Shown here in pieces: positions 53,801-61,203 of a stretch of DNA of 64,000 bases (positions are counted from its first letter, which is position 1; each line of letters opens with the position of its first letter). This DNA comes from Mesorhizobium sp. WSM4904 (GTDB lineage: Bacteria > Pseudomonadota > Alphaproteobacteria > Rhizobiales > Rhizobiaceae). The notes under the pieces are model-generated. The model had not been told where the DNA came from and did not search any database. It saw only the letters and a program-made list of their open reading frames with translations. Position numbers and translations under genes: made by a program. Location of the stretch: assembly GCF_029674545.1 (NCBI RefSeq), contig NZ_CP121354.1, positions 4,101,001-4,165,000 on the forward strand, given 5' to 3'.

Positions 53801-54096
53801 GCCGGTGTGAAGCCGGCCGGCTGCGAACCGCGCGATTCGATTGGGCGCAGCTCCGCCGGCTTTGGCTGAGGCGCCGCCTTCGGCGCCGGAGCCTCATTTG
53901 CCGGCTCGATCCTCTGGCTGCGGCCTTCGCGCGCCAGCTCGTCCGCGGCCGCCGAAATCTGGGCCTCGAGATCTTCCATCGACGCCGCCATGTCGAGCCC
54001 GCCTTCGTCGCCGTTGAGGTCAAGGTCAAGCGCCTTTTCCAGTTCCGCGGCCACGTCGCTCTCGAGGGATTTGGTCGTCGTCGGTTTCTTAGCCAT
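47896..54096 (-). CDS. gpr: Growth pole ring (GPR) protein homologue, giant coiled-coil membrane protein
   Basis: A 2066-residue protein matching in size and architecture the Agrobacterium growth-pole-ring protein, which forms a ring at the growing pole and is needed for polar growth. Residues 1-125 are cytoplasmic, acidic then Pro-rich; two membrane helices follow (about 129-152 and 171-191). Most of the rest is predicted alpha-helical coiled coil with apolipoprotein-like repeats, very regular at about 690-1100 (SIDGLVAGQVEKLAEGRDIL units of about 36 residues). A Pro-rich linker (about 1835-1930) leads to a conserved C-terminal domain (last 115 residues, SIELWNRYRRGERDVF). It starts at ATG 54096, divergent from an Hpt gene. 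Confidence 0.88.
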   Translation of the reverse strand: MAKKPTTTKSLESDVAAELEKALDLDLNGDEGGLDMAASMEDLEAQISAAADELAREGRSQRIEPANEAPAPKAAPQPKPAELRPIESRGSQPAGFTPAPAGFTPANDDRQKDYRTLLHGLNRRASSTVYWVIAFISLAWIAGAGGLANLLFGSDIWKIRSFDQFFARPELIGLAVAAIIPVILFWAFAAMIRRAQEMRIAAQSMTEVAFRLAEPENLAQDRVMMIGQAVRREVAAMGEGIERTLARAVELETLVHSEVSQIERSYSENEARIRSLVDGLGSEREAVVSHAERVRASIHGAHETLRDEIGAASDIIRDSILNASTKLSMTINNSGDTLIDRINESSMSIFDSVETRLDTITDRLSTSGEAFASLLDTRIAKLTDTTDGLTRSLTDLLDDRTTGMVSLLGGAARTLSSEFEASLSGIERTLAERGQALISEFQTRAEALDTGTQKLNAALEARARQINETLVERARDIANTFAESKDQLSSMIDQGKTQIGADMADIISSTSSMLEARATDFAGRMEAARHVVSRSFDADIQRLADARAGIDEAIEDHSRKLSESSSRMAAAMQEDLAKFAESRAGIDDAVASQVQKLAEGRSLISRALEDDLRKVNEAHAAIDASLGSHLEQLEEGRNRLSQALNEDSGRLVQARTMIDEMVAGHVGKLAEGRNILARALEADLGKLSDSRTSIDGLVAGQVEKIAEGRAVLAKALETDIAGIRTLIETHSAKLAEDRGELSRALEGDLSGIRDLINSHAGKLVEDRSLLSQTLESDLAKLAESRASIDGLVAGQVEKLAEGRDILKRALEADINTIRGAIAGHSERVQEERAQLSRALETDLHTVSGAIADHQNRLVQDRSALSKALEDDLAKLAESRSSIDGLVAGQVEKLAEGRDILKRALEADLNTIQGAIVDHSQKISDHRAELSRALDSDMVNASGLMQTHADRLSQDRAALSKALEDDLAKLAESRSSIDGLVAGQVEKLAEGRDILKRALEADLAKLAESRASIDGLVAGQVEKLAEGRDILTRALEADLAKLAESRAGIDGLVSGQVEKLAEGRDILKRALEADLQKLAESRSEIEGVIAGHVGKLSEGRDMLARALEDDLAKLAEARKDVDRSVSGHIDQIAAKSGDISAAIAADVEKIEQAFSRQTGIIEERSATMERALSTGVDNVRGVLEKTAVFVAGALRDKVMEVTSALHEQAGAAFSDADRKIAERAEQTSAALLARAEDIANAFEAADRRLHERAQDTSSMLMARADDASNSLMARAEETADKLAARASEIAGTFDAADQKLVARAVETAQSLAARAGDILRNFEGADERMGMRISESAEALAARASDLGRIFDAADQHLISRIAEGSEALSSRASEIARIFDDADSRLVSRIASSTSTIGEHADTIVGAFAATEQRVADRARQTGQELAVHAREIEQALAGADERLASSAAAAAARVEEQVASVENRLSYSAETMGQKLSEQVSSAEAQLISRANVIAETFTAVGQHIGQSTNEAAKTIGANTRELNTMLAARSAEMSRILDETARPLVERFAQGGSELQKSVEEVTERATEKLRSENAVLVNALASRTAETLSAVEGARSTLADSVADLIGRMGTSSAQLSQLIDQAAVNLGQIEERLNGSTQSFASTTEKAAQTFASSARLVDSNTTRLTDLSSATLREVASIATKFDEHSRLLSSASNLLSSAQSNLEHTLERQSSLEDLAVGLVKKSEDLEKVMRSFENLVGQTMQTAEGRTMESAEKIRTAIAEVVDSATRRFADATEEMRRTASSIKSELDLTRAELKKGVIEMPEEAKESTSAIRRAVSEQINALKELSDIVAKSGRSGSSETGEPRGLRPAPQAPARPAEPPLRRPPAPQPQAERQATQAPLAETTLRGTLDLARPAETPRRDPNGRTPQGGWVRDLLTNASREEDLKPAAPAEAPRAAPAQRSPLHVMESLNSLSVDIARAIDHDASIELWNRYRRGERDVFTRRLYTLKGQQTFDEIRRKYQAEAEFRAAVDRYCDDFEKLLKDVSRNDRDNIMAQTYLTSDTGKVYTMLAHASGRLH
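50800..52030 (-). repeat. Near-identical tandem repeats inside gpr
   Basis: Seven or more repeats of the block encoding GLVAGQVEKLAEGRDIL, some almost identical at DNA level, spaced by multiples of about 108-120 nt. Such DNA may recombine to shorten or lengthen the protein. Confidence 0.8.
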
Positions 54097-54378
54097 GCCT
54101 TCGCTACCCTGTACTAGCTGCCGCGGGACTTATGATTCTGGCCTGATTTTGGCTTGTCTGGTCCCAGACAGGAGGCTGAAAATGGACGTTCGTATCGTAA
54201 TGACACACGGGGGTAAAGAAAACATGCATTCAGGGCGATACGTAAAACTTTAAATATAAGGTTAACGGAGGCGTGATTTGGGCTGCCTCTGTGACAACAT
54301 TTTTCCCTGGCAATCGTTAACGCGATGGCGACGCAAGTCGCCTATTTTTTGGCGGTAGGCCGCCTTTCGGGAGTTGCA

Positions 54379-54753
54379 GTGCGTATGCGTGGTGACAGTG
54401 GGATCGCGTTTTCCATGCCCGGCGGTGACGTGTCGGGAACGGCAGGGTCGCGACCTGTGGATATGGCCCATCTTGCGCGGCAGACGATGGATGATCGCGC
54501 GCTCGAACAGGAAGTGCTGGCGCTGTTCGTGCAGCAGGCGCTATCGGTGCGCGACGAGATTGCCGATGCCGATGCCAAGGAACGGGTGCTCCTCGCACAC
54601 AGCCTCAAGGGCTCGGCGCGCGGTATCGGCGCCTTTGCCGTCGCCGAATGCGCCGCGGCGATCGAAAAGCAGCCCGAGGATGCCCGCATCTTGAAGAAGC
54701 TTGGCGTGCTGATCGAGGAAGTGCGGGACTTCATCGCCGCCATCAGCCGCTAG
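54379..54753 (+). CDS. Stand-alone Hpt (histidine phosphotransfer) protein
   Basis: A 124-residue four-helix-bundle phosphotransfer protein. The phospho-accepting His74 is in LLAHSLKGSARGIGAFAVAE. GTG at 54379 was chosen: GGGAG ends 5 nt before it, whereas the ATG at 54385 is 11 nt away; a longer ATG at 54325 has no ribosome site. It relays phosphate between a hybrid kinase and a response regulator, neither of which is nearby. Divergent from the growth-pole gene with a 282-nt shared promoter region, which may hint at cell-cycle or envelope control. Confidence 0.82.
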   Translation: MRMRGDSGIAFSMPGGDVSGTAGSRPVDMAHLARQTMDDRALEQEVLALFVQQALSVRDEIADADAKERVLLAHSLKGSARGIGAFAVAECAAAIEKQPEDARILKKLGVLIEEVRDFIAAISR

Positions 54754-54774
54754 CCCCTCGCGAGAGCACCTTCC

Positions 54775-54806
54775 GAAAACGTCATTTGGCTGAAAACGTC
54801 ATTTGG
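54775..54806. repeat. Two direct copies of GAAAACGTCATTTGG
   Basis: Fifteen-base identical repeats at 54775-54789 and 54792-54806 (17-bp period), 72 nt upstream of the ferredoxin start. Possible regulatory half-sites on nearly the same DNA face. Confidence 0.5.
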
Positions 54807-54877
54807 TGGCGTTTTTCGCGCCGCAGTTGACTTGTCCGGCGGAGTGATTATCTCGGCTGCGACTCCTCAGGTGACAA

Positions 54878-55198
54878 ATGACAAAGCTGACTTTCATCGC
54901 CAATGACGGCACTCAATTCGACGTGGAGGCCGAGAACGGCTCGACCGTCATGGAAAACGCGATCCGCAACGCGGTGCCCGGCATCGAGGCGGAATGCGGC
55001 GGCGCTTGCGCCTGCGCGACCTGCCACGTCTATGTCGACGAGGCTTGGACGGCCGAGGTCGGCGAGCCGGAAGCGATGGAGGAGGACATGCTGGACTTCG
55101 CTTACGACGTCCGGCCGAACTCGCGCCTGTCCTGCCAGATCAAGGTGCGCGACGCGCTCGACGGCCTCGTCGTGCGCGTTCCCGAACGCCAGGGCTGA
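54878..55198 (+). CDS. [2Fe-2S] ferredoxin, adrenodoxin type
   Basis: A 106-residue electron carrier. Cluster ligands are Cys40, Cys46, Cys49 and Cys86 in the C-X5-C-X2-C-X36-C pattern ([24 protein letters not shown]). This type serves cytochrome P450s, Fe-S assembly or terpenoid/heme O monooxygenases. It is followed by a ferredoxin-NADP reductase after 96 nt, an expected redox partner. ATG at 54878 follows AGGTGACAA. Confidence 0.93.
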   Translation: MTKLTFIANDGTQFDVEAENGSTVMENAIRNAVPGIEAECGGACACATCHVYVDEAWTAEVGEPEAMEEDMLDFAYDVRPNSRLSCQIKVRDALDGLVVRVPERQG

Positions 55199-56326
<1,128 letters not shown>

Positions 56327-56330
56327 GCTA

Positions 56331-56498
56331 TGTTGATATTCAGGTGATGCCGGCCTGCGAACGGAGCCTCCTGCGCTTCCGGCCTTCGCCGGCCGGAGCC
56401 ACTCGTGAGTGGCCAAGCAGCCGAATTGAGGCTACGGCCGGCGTAGGCCGGTTCTCGGAAGCCACCATTCTCGGCTCGGCCTGACCTGAATCTCAACA
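56331..56498. repeat. 168-bp element with terminal inverted repeats, family C
   Basis: Ends TGTTGATATTCAGGT (56331-56345) and ACCTGAATCTCAACA (56484-56498) are inverted repeats with one mismatch. The inside has two further hairpins (CCGGCCTTCGCCGGCCGG; GGCCGGCGTAGGCCGG) and CACTCGTGAGTG. This has the form of a MITE-like or palindromic Mesorhizobium repeat. It lies between convergent genes. Confidence 0.75.
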
Positions 56499-56511
56499 CA
56501 CCTCGGAGAGA

Positions 56512-57993
56512 CTACTCCGCAAGCACGGGCGCGGCGTTCTCGTCATGGCCGCGCAGCGGCTTTTCGGGCATCAGCGCCAGCACGACGAGCGCCAGGACGA
56601 GCGTGATGCCGGCGGTGAGGAAGATCATCACGAACGGCATCGCCGATGTCAGCTCGATATGTGTCTCAGAGCCCTCGGCCGCGAGCGGCAGGCCATAGCC
56701 GAGCGCGACGGCGCCGAGCATGGCGACGCCAAGCGCGCCGCCCAGCGAGCGCAGGAAGGTCAGCACGCCGGTCGCGACACCGAGATGGGCGCGATCGACC
56801 GCGTTCTGGACCGAGACGGTGCTGACCGGGAAGGTCGTGCCGCTGCCGATGCCGATGAGCGTCGTCAGGACCTCGACTTCGAGCAGCGAGGCTTGCCCCG
56901 CAATGGCGCTGAGCACGCCGATGCAGACGATCGCCAAAATGATGCCGATCATGGCGATGCGCTTGTAGTGGACGAAGCGCGGGATCATGCGGCCGCTGAA
57001 GGTGGCGCCGGCAACGGTGCCGAGAAGCAGCCCGAGCATGGCGGTGCCGGATTCGCTGACCGAGAGTCCGACGACCGACTGCAGATAGACCGGCAGGTAG
57101 ACCGAGGCGCCAATGTTTGCCGCCTGCAGCAGGAACAACGACAGCGTGCCGGCGAGCACGATCGGATTGCCCAGCACTTCGAGCGAGATCAGCGGCTCAC
57201 TGGCCCTCAGCAGCCGTAGCGCGAACAGCGCCCAGAACACGGCCGAGCAGGCGACCAGCCCGAGGATTTCCGGCGAGAGCCACGGATAGGTGCTGCCGCC
57301 CCAGTTCAGCGCCAGGAGCAGCAGGGCCGTGGCGATCACCAGGAGCACGGCGCCCAGCCCGTCGATGCGGTGGTGCTTGGCCGCGATCGGCAGCTTCTTC
57401 AGCGGGTTGTTGATTATTGCCATCGCCAGGAAGCCGATCGGCAGGTTGATCCAGAAGATCAGCGACCAGTGCAGGTGCTCGGCGAACACGCCGCCAAGCA
57501 GCGGACCGGCGACGCTGGCGACCGCCCATGTGCCGGCTATCCAGGCGGCGTAGCGTGCGCGCTCGCGCGGCGGCACGAGATCGCCGATGACCGTTTGGGC
57601 AAGCGCGAACAGACCGCCGCCGCCCGCGCCCTGAATCGCCCGGCCGATGACCAGCACCAGCATGTTGGGGGCCAGGGCACTGACCAGCGAGCCCAGAAGA
57701 AAGATCAGGATAGCGGCGTAGATGACCGGCCGGCGGCCATAGACGTCGGAAATCTTGCCGTAAAGCGGCGCCATCGCCGTCGCGGTCAAAAGATAGCCAG
57801 TGACGATCCATGGCAGATATTCGGCGTGGCCGAGAGCGCGCGCGATGGTCGGCAGGGCAGGGGCGACGATGGTCTGGTCAAGTGCCGCCAGAAGCATCGA
57901 CAGCAGCACGCCGCCGATAATGGCGTTCTTCTCGCTTTCGCTGATCGGCGGCGAGGTCGCCATCGTCGTGCGATTGTCGACGGTCTGGTCCAT
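56512..57993 (-). CDS. MFS drug exporter, DHA2 (14-helix) family
   Basis: A 493-residue proton-driven exporter. Landmarks are LLAALDQTIVAPALPTIARA (motif D1), GKISDVYGRRPVIYAAILIF (motif A) and GAGGGGLFALAQTVIGDLVP with RERARYAAWIAGTWAVASVA (motif C region). Fourteen helices fit the EmrB/QacA subfamily. No membrane-fusion partner gene is adjacent. ATG at 57993 was taken; the upstream TTG is possible. The upstream region has GGTCG-TTTT-CGACC (58136-58149), which could be an operator. Confidence 0.9.
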   Translation of the reverse strand: MDQTVDNRTTMATSPPISESEKNAIIGGVLLSMLLAALDQTIVAPALPTIARALGHAEYLPWIVTGYLLTATAMAPLYGKISDVYGRRPVIYAAILIFLLGSLVSALAPNMLVLVIGRAIQGAGGGGLFALAQTVIGDLVPPRERARYAAWIAGTWAVASVAGPLLGGVFAEHLHWSLIFWINLPIGFLAMAIINNPLKKLPIAAKHHRIDGLGAVLLVIATALLLLALNWGGSTYPWLSPEILGLVACSAVFWALFALRLLRASEPLISLEVLGNPIVLAGTLSLFLLQAANIGASVYLPVYLQSVVGLSVSESGTAMLGLLLGTVAGATFSGRMIPRFVHYKRIAMIGIILAIVCIGVLSAIAGQASLLEVEVLTTLIGIGSGTTFPVSTVSVQNAVDRAHLGVATGVLTFLRSLGGALGVAMLGAVALGYGLPLAAEGSETHIELTSAMPFVMIFLTAGITLVLALVVLALMPEKPLRGHDENAAPVLAE

Positions 57994-58226
57994 GCGTCGT
58001 TCTTTCAAAAAGGCCGGCTCAAGGCTTGTGCGCGGTCCGCAAGAAACGGCCGGTTCCGGGACGTCTTCCGCTTGCCGTTCCTATCTCTGCTTCCGAAGCC
58101 CGCCCGAGGCGGACCCGGTACATGTCGTCCGATATAGGTCGTTTTCGACCGCCGCTCGAAAGTTTTTCGAATCTGGCACCATGTTTAGGGCGGGATTGGC
58201 CTTCGCTGGGACTGCGGCTCCGTCGA

Positions 58227-58847
58227 TCAAGCCGGCGGCAGTTGGCCACTTTGGATGCGCTGCATCCGGTAGCGCAGAAGCCGGATGATCCGGCTTTCGA
58301 AGTTGACGCTTTCGACGCGGTCGAACTGCACCTGGGCGCGGTCGTGCTCGGCAAGGATGGCGGAAGAGATCTCGGCGGCCTTGGCCTTCACCGCTTCGCA
58401 GGTCTTTTGCGGATAGGTCGCCTTCAACGCGTCCTCGAGGTCGCGGGCATGGTTCTTGGCGATCTCGACATGGCGCTCCTCGTGGCGCTTGATGTCCGCC
58501 GACAGCGTGTCCCAGAACAGCCTGACGTCCGGATCGGCCTTGCGCGGTCGCCGCCATTCGGGAAGGATCACCTTGACCTTCAGAGTGACCTGCGCGTTCG
58601 CGATCCGGCAGGAATTCGCAGTCTGCGCGTAGCTGACGCGGGTGGTGAAGGCCATCTGCGTTGCGCCCGGATGCCTGGAGCCGGTGCTCTTCACTTCGGG
58701 GCCGTTTTTTGTCAGCTGCTTTTCGATGTCGTCCAGCGTGCGGCCGGTGACGGCGAAATAGCTGTAGGTCTTCACCAGATTCGCCGCGCCAGCCGGCGCG
58801 GTGGCGAGGACGAGCATCAGGGCGCTGAGCAGGGGACGGTTCATCAT
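58227..58847 (-). CDS. DUF922 putative secreted zinc protease
   Basis: A 206-residue exported protein of DUF922. Signal peptide MMNRPLLSALMLVLATAPAG, cleaved near AGAA. The metalloprotease-like HEERH lies at residues 122-126 (DIKRHEERHVEIAKNHARDL), with Cys80 and the Cys in PQKTCEAV likely disulfide-bonded. Protease activity is predicted only from HExxH. GAGG precedes the tandem ATG start by 5 nt. Confidence 0.85.
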   Translation of the reverse strand: MMNRPLLSALMLVLATAPAGAANLVKTYSYFAVTGRTLDDIEKQLTKNGPEVKSTGSRHPGATQMAFTTRVSYAQTANSCRIANAQVTLKVKVILPEWRRPRKADPDVRLFWDTLSADIKRHEERHVEIAKNHARDLEDALKATYPQKTCEAVKAKAAEISSAILAEHDRAQVQFDRVESVNFESRIIRLLRYRMQRIQSGQLPPA

Positions 58848-58931
58848 GTTGCCTCTTCACGCACCTTGCTTTACGGCCGTTGCCGGCGCAACGAAATTGA
58901 TTTCGCGCGGATCACACATGGTTGATGGACA

Positions 58932-59783
58932 ATGACGACAAGGCGATGGCAGCTCGCGCACGGACGCCATCTCGACCTCGGCCCCAAGGCGGTGGTCGTC
59001 GGTATCCTCAACGTGACACCGGATAGTTTTTCCGATGGTGGATTGTTCATTGCGCCCGAGAAGGCGATAGCCCAGGCGCGCCGCATGGCGGAAGAGGGGG
59101 CCGCCATCATCGATATCGGCGGGGAATCGACGCGGCCGGGTTTTGCCCCGATCACCGCCGAGGAAGAGCAGGGGCGGGTGCTGCCGATCATCGAGGCGCT
59201 CGCAGGATCGGGCGAGGCCCTGATTTCGATCGACACCTATCGCGAGGATACGGCGCGTCGGGCCGTCGCAGCCGGTGCGCATATCGTCAACGACGTCTGG
59301 GGCCTGCAGCGCGAGCCCGGCATAGCGCGTGTCGCGGCCGAGACCGGCGCCGGCCTCATCATCATGCACACCGGACGCGAACGGCAGAAGTTGCCGGACT
59401 TGATCGAGGACCAGTTCCTGTTCCTGCGCAAATCGCTGGAGATCGCGCGCGCCGGCAATGTTTCCGATAGCCAGATCGTGCTCGACGCCGGCTTCGGCTT
59501 CGCCAAGGAAACGACGGAGGAAAATCTCGATCTGATGGCGCGGTTCTCCGAGCTTCAGGCGCTCGGCTTCCCGCTGATGGCGGGGACTTCGCGCAAGCGT
59601 TTCATTGGAGGCGTCACGGGGCGCGAACCTGCTGAGCGGGCGGCCGGCACCGCGGCCACCAGCGTCATCCTGCGGCTCAAAGGCGCCGATCTTTTTCGCG
59701 TCCACGATGTCGCAATCAACGTGGATGCGCTGGCGGTGGCCGATGCTATGTTGGCGCGAGAAACCCACTCTCCCGGACGCTGA
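58932..59783 (+). CDS. folP: Dihydropteroate synthase
   Basis: A 283-residue TIM-barrel enzyme joining p-aminobenzoate to 6-hydroxymethyl-7,8-dihydropterin diphosphate in folate synthesis; the target of sulfonamides. Motifs are VVGILNVTPDSFSDGG, DIGGESTRPG, SIDTYREDTARRAVAAGAHI, NDVWG, and the phosphate-binding GTSRKRFIG. Heads a folP-folB-folK cluster. Confidence 0.96.
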   Translation: MTTRRWQLAHGRHLDLGPKAVVVGILNVTPDSFSDGGLFIAPEKAIAQARRMAEEGAAIIDIGGESTRPGFAPITAEEEQGRVLPIIEALAGSGEALISIDTYREDTARRAVAAGAHIVNDVWGLQREPGIARVAAETGAGLIIMHTGRERQKLPDLIEDQFLFLRKSLEIARAGNVSDSQIVLDAGFGFAKETTEENLDLMARFSELQALGFPLMAGTSRKRFIGGVTGREPAERAAGTAATSVILRLKGADLFRVHDVAINVDALAVADAMLARETHSPGR

Positions 59784-59785
59784 TC

Positions 59786-60145
59786 ATGTATGTCATCCGC
59801 ATGAAGAACTGCGCCTTCTTTGCCCGGCACGGCGTGCTGGACGAAGAGGAGACGCTCGGCCAGCGTTTTTATGTCGACGCCGAACTGACGGTCGAGCCCA
59901 GCCGGCCGCTGGAGGAAGATTCCATCGAGGACACCGTCAATTACGGCATCGCCTTTTCGGTGATCGAGAAGATCGTCACCGGGCACCGCCGTTTCCTGAT
60001 CGAGGCGCTGGCGCTGGAAGTGGCGAAGGCGCTGGCCGCTCGGTTTCCACAGATCAAGAAAGCAGAGATCACGGTGCGCAAGCCGAACGCCCCGGTGCCG
60101 GGCGTGCTCGATCATGTCGAGGTGACCGTTGTCTGGCCCCAATAG
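59786..60145 (+). CDS. folB: Dihydroneopterin aldolase
   Basis: A 119-residue tunnelling-fold enzyme cleaving 7,8-dihydroneopterin to 6-hydroxymethyl-7,8-dihydropterin. Motifs are MKNCAFFARHGVLDEEETLG, YGIAFSVIEKIVTGHRRFLI and EALALEVAKALAARFP, with Glu22-like and Lys residues (VRKPNAPVPG). It begins 2 nt after folP and overlaps folK by 17 nt, so all three are coupled. Confidence 0.95.
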   Translation: MYVIRMKNCAFFARHGVLDEEETLGQRFYVDAELTVEPSRPLEEDSIEDTVNYGIAFSVIEKIVTGHRRFLIEALALEVAKALAARFPQIKKAEITVRKPNAPVPGVLDHVEVTVVWPQ

Positions 60146-60641
60146 CGTCGTCTACCTCAGTCTCGGCGGCAATCTCGGCGACCCGGCAAAGTCCATGGCC
60201 GCGGCGCTGCGCATGCTGGATGGCGATGACAAGACGCGCGTCACCGCCGTCTCCTCGCTCTACCGCACGCCGCCCTGGGGCAAGCTCGACCAGCCGGATT
60301 TCCTCAACGCCGCGGCTGCGATCGAAACGGCGCTGCCGCCACGCGCCCTGCTCGACCTCTGCCTCGACGTCGAGAGACGGCTGAAGCGGGTGCGCGAGGA
60401 GCGCTGGGGGCCGCGCCTGATCGACATCGACATATTGGTGTTCGGCGACCGCGTGATCCACGAGACCGGCCTTGAGGTTCCTCATCCACGCATGCTGGAG
60501 CGCGCCTTCGTGCTGGCCCCGCTGGCCGAGATCGCGCCCGACCTCGTTGTCGGCGGCAAAAACGTGTCGGAGCGGCTCGGCGCCGTCGATGCGTCGGGGA
60601 TCGAGCGCCTGCCGTCAGGCCGGGAATGGTGGCTGAGCTGA
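60129..60641 (+). CDS. folK: 6-hydroxymethyl-7,8-dihydropterin pyrophosphokinase
   Basis: A 170-residue HPPK. Motifs are YLSLGGNLGDP, SSLYRTPPWG, FLNAAAAIET and the catalytic block RWGPRLIDIDILVFGD with PHPRMLERAFVLAPL. The start is TTG at 60129, inside the end of folB; there is no ATG upstream that keeps homology. It provides the diphosphate substrate for FolP. Confidence 0.94.
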   Translation: MSGPNSVVYLSLGGNLGDPAKSMAAALRMLDGDDKTRVTAVSSLYRTPPWGKLDQPDFLNAAAAIETALPPRALLDLCLDVERRLKRVREERWGPRLIDIDILVFGDRVIHETGLEVPHPRMLERAFVLAPLAEIAPDLVVGGKNVSERLGAVDASGIERLPSGREWWLS

Positions 60642-60644
60642 AAC

Positions 60645-61193
60645 TCAGCCGGAGAAGCCGCCGCCGTCGAGAAAGGCCTTTTCCTCGAGCGTCGTCTGGC
60701 GGCCGAGCATTTTGTTTCGATGCGGAAAGCGGCCGAAGCGCTCGATGATCTCCAGATGCTCCTTGGCGTATTTGAGGTAGTCCGGCGCTCGCGCGGCGGT
60801 GAGTTCCACCGATCGCTGCTGGTCCGCAAGCAACTCCGAATGCTCGAAGGGCAGATAAAGGAAGACGCGCAGGCTCTCGTCGAGCGCAAGGTCTTGGCCG
60901 GCGGCGATCGCCCGGTCGGCGAAATGCCTGGCCAGCGGATCGGTCGCGTACATATGCCCGGTGCCGCGGAAGCAGTTGCGCGGAAACTGATCGAGCAGGA
61001 TCATCAGCGCCAACGATCCCTCGGCATGGGCGTTCCAGTCGTCGCATTCACGCCCGGCGGCGGCATAGTGCAGCTCCAGGAAGCGGTTGCGGAAATCCGT
61101 GTCGAACGCATCGTTCTTCTCGAACCAGGCGTCCTCGCCGGCATCGCGCCAGAATTTGGTGACGGAAAGCGCCCGCGCGTCGAGCCCTGCCAT
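60645..61193 (-). CDS. DUF924 family protein
   Basis: A 182-residue all-helical protein of DUF924, tetratricopeptide-like, function unknown. Landmarks are FWRDAGEDAWFEKNDAFDTD, ALMILLDQFPRNCFRG, LPFEHSE and ERFGRFPHRNKMLGR. Starts 10 nt after the stop of the antiporter gene, so the two are an operon; it is convergent with folK (3 nt apart). Confidence 0.9.
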   Translation of the reverse strand: MAGLDARALSVTKFWRDAGEDAWFEKNDAFDTDFRNRFLELHYAAAGRECDDWNAHAEGSLALMILLDQFPRNCFRGTGHMYATDPLARHFADRAIAAGQDLALDESLRVFLYLPFEHSELLADQQRSVELTAARAPDYLKYAKEHLEIIERFGRFPHRNKMLGRQTTLEEKAFLDGGGFSG

Positions 61194-61203
61194 GCGTTGC
61201 TCC

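Noticed and set aside
54250..54265. CtrA-like TTAA-N-TTAA motif in front of the Hpt gene
   Set aside because: The half-sites are 8 bases apart, not 7, and no other CtrA features support it.
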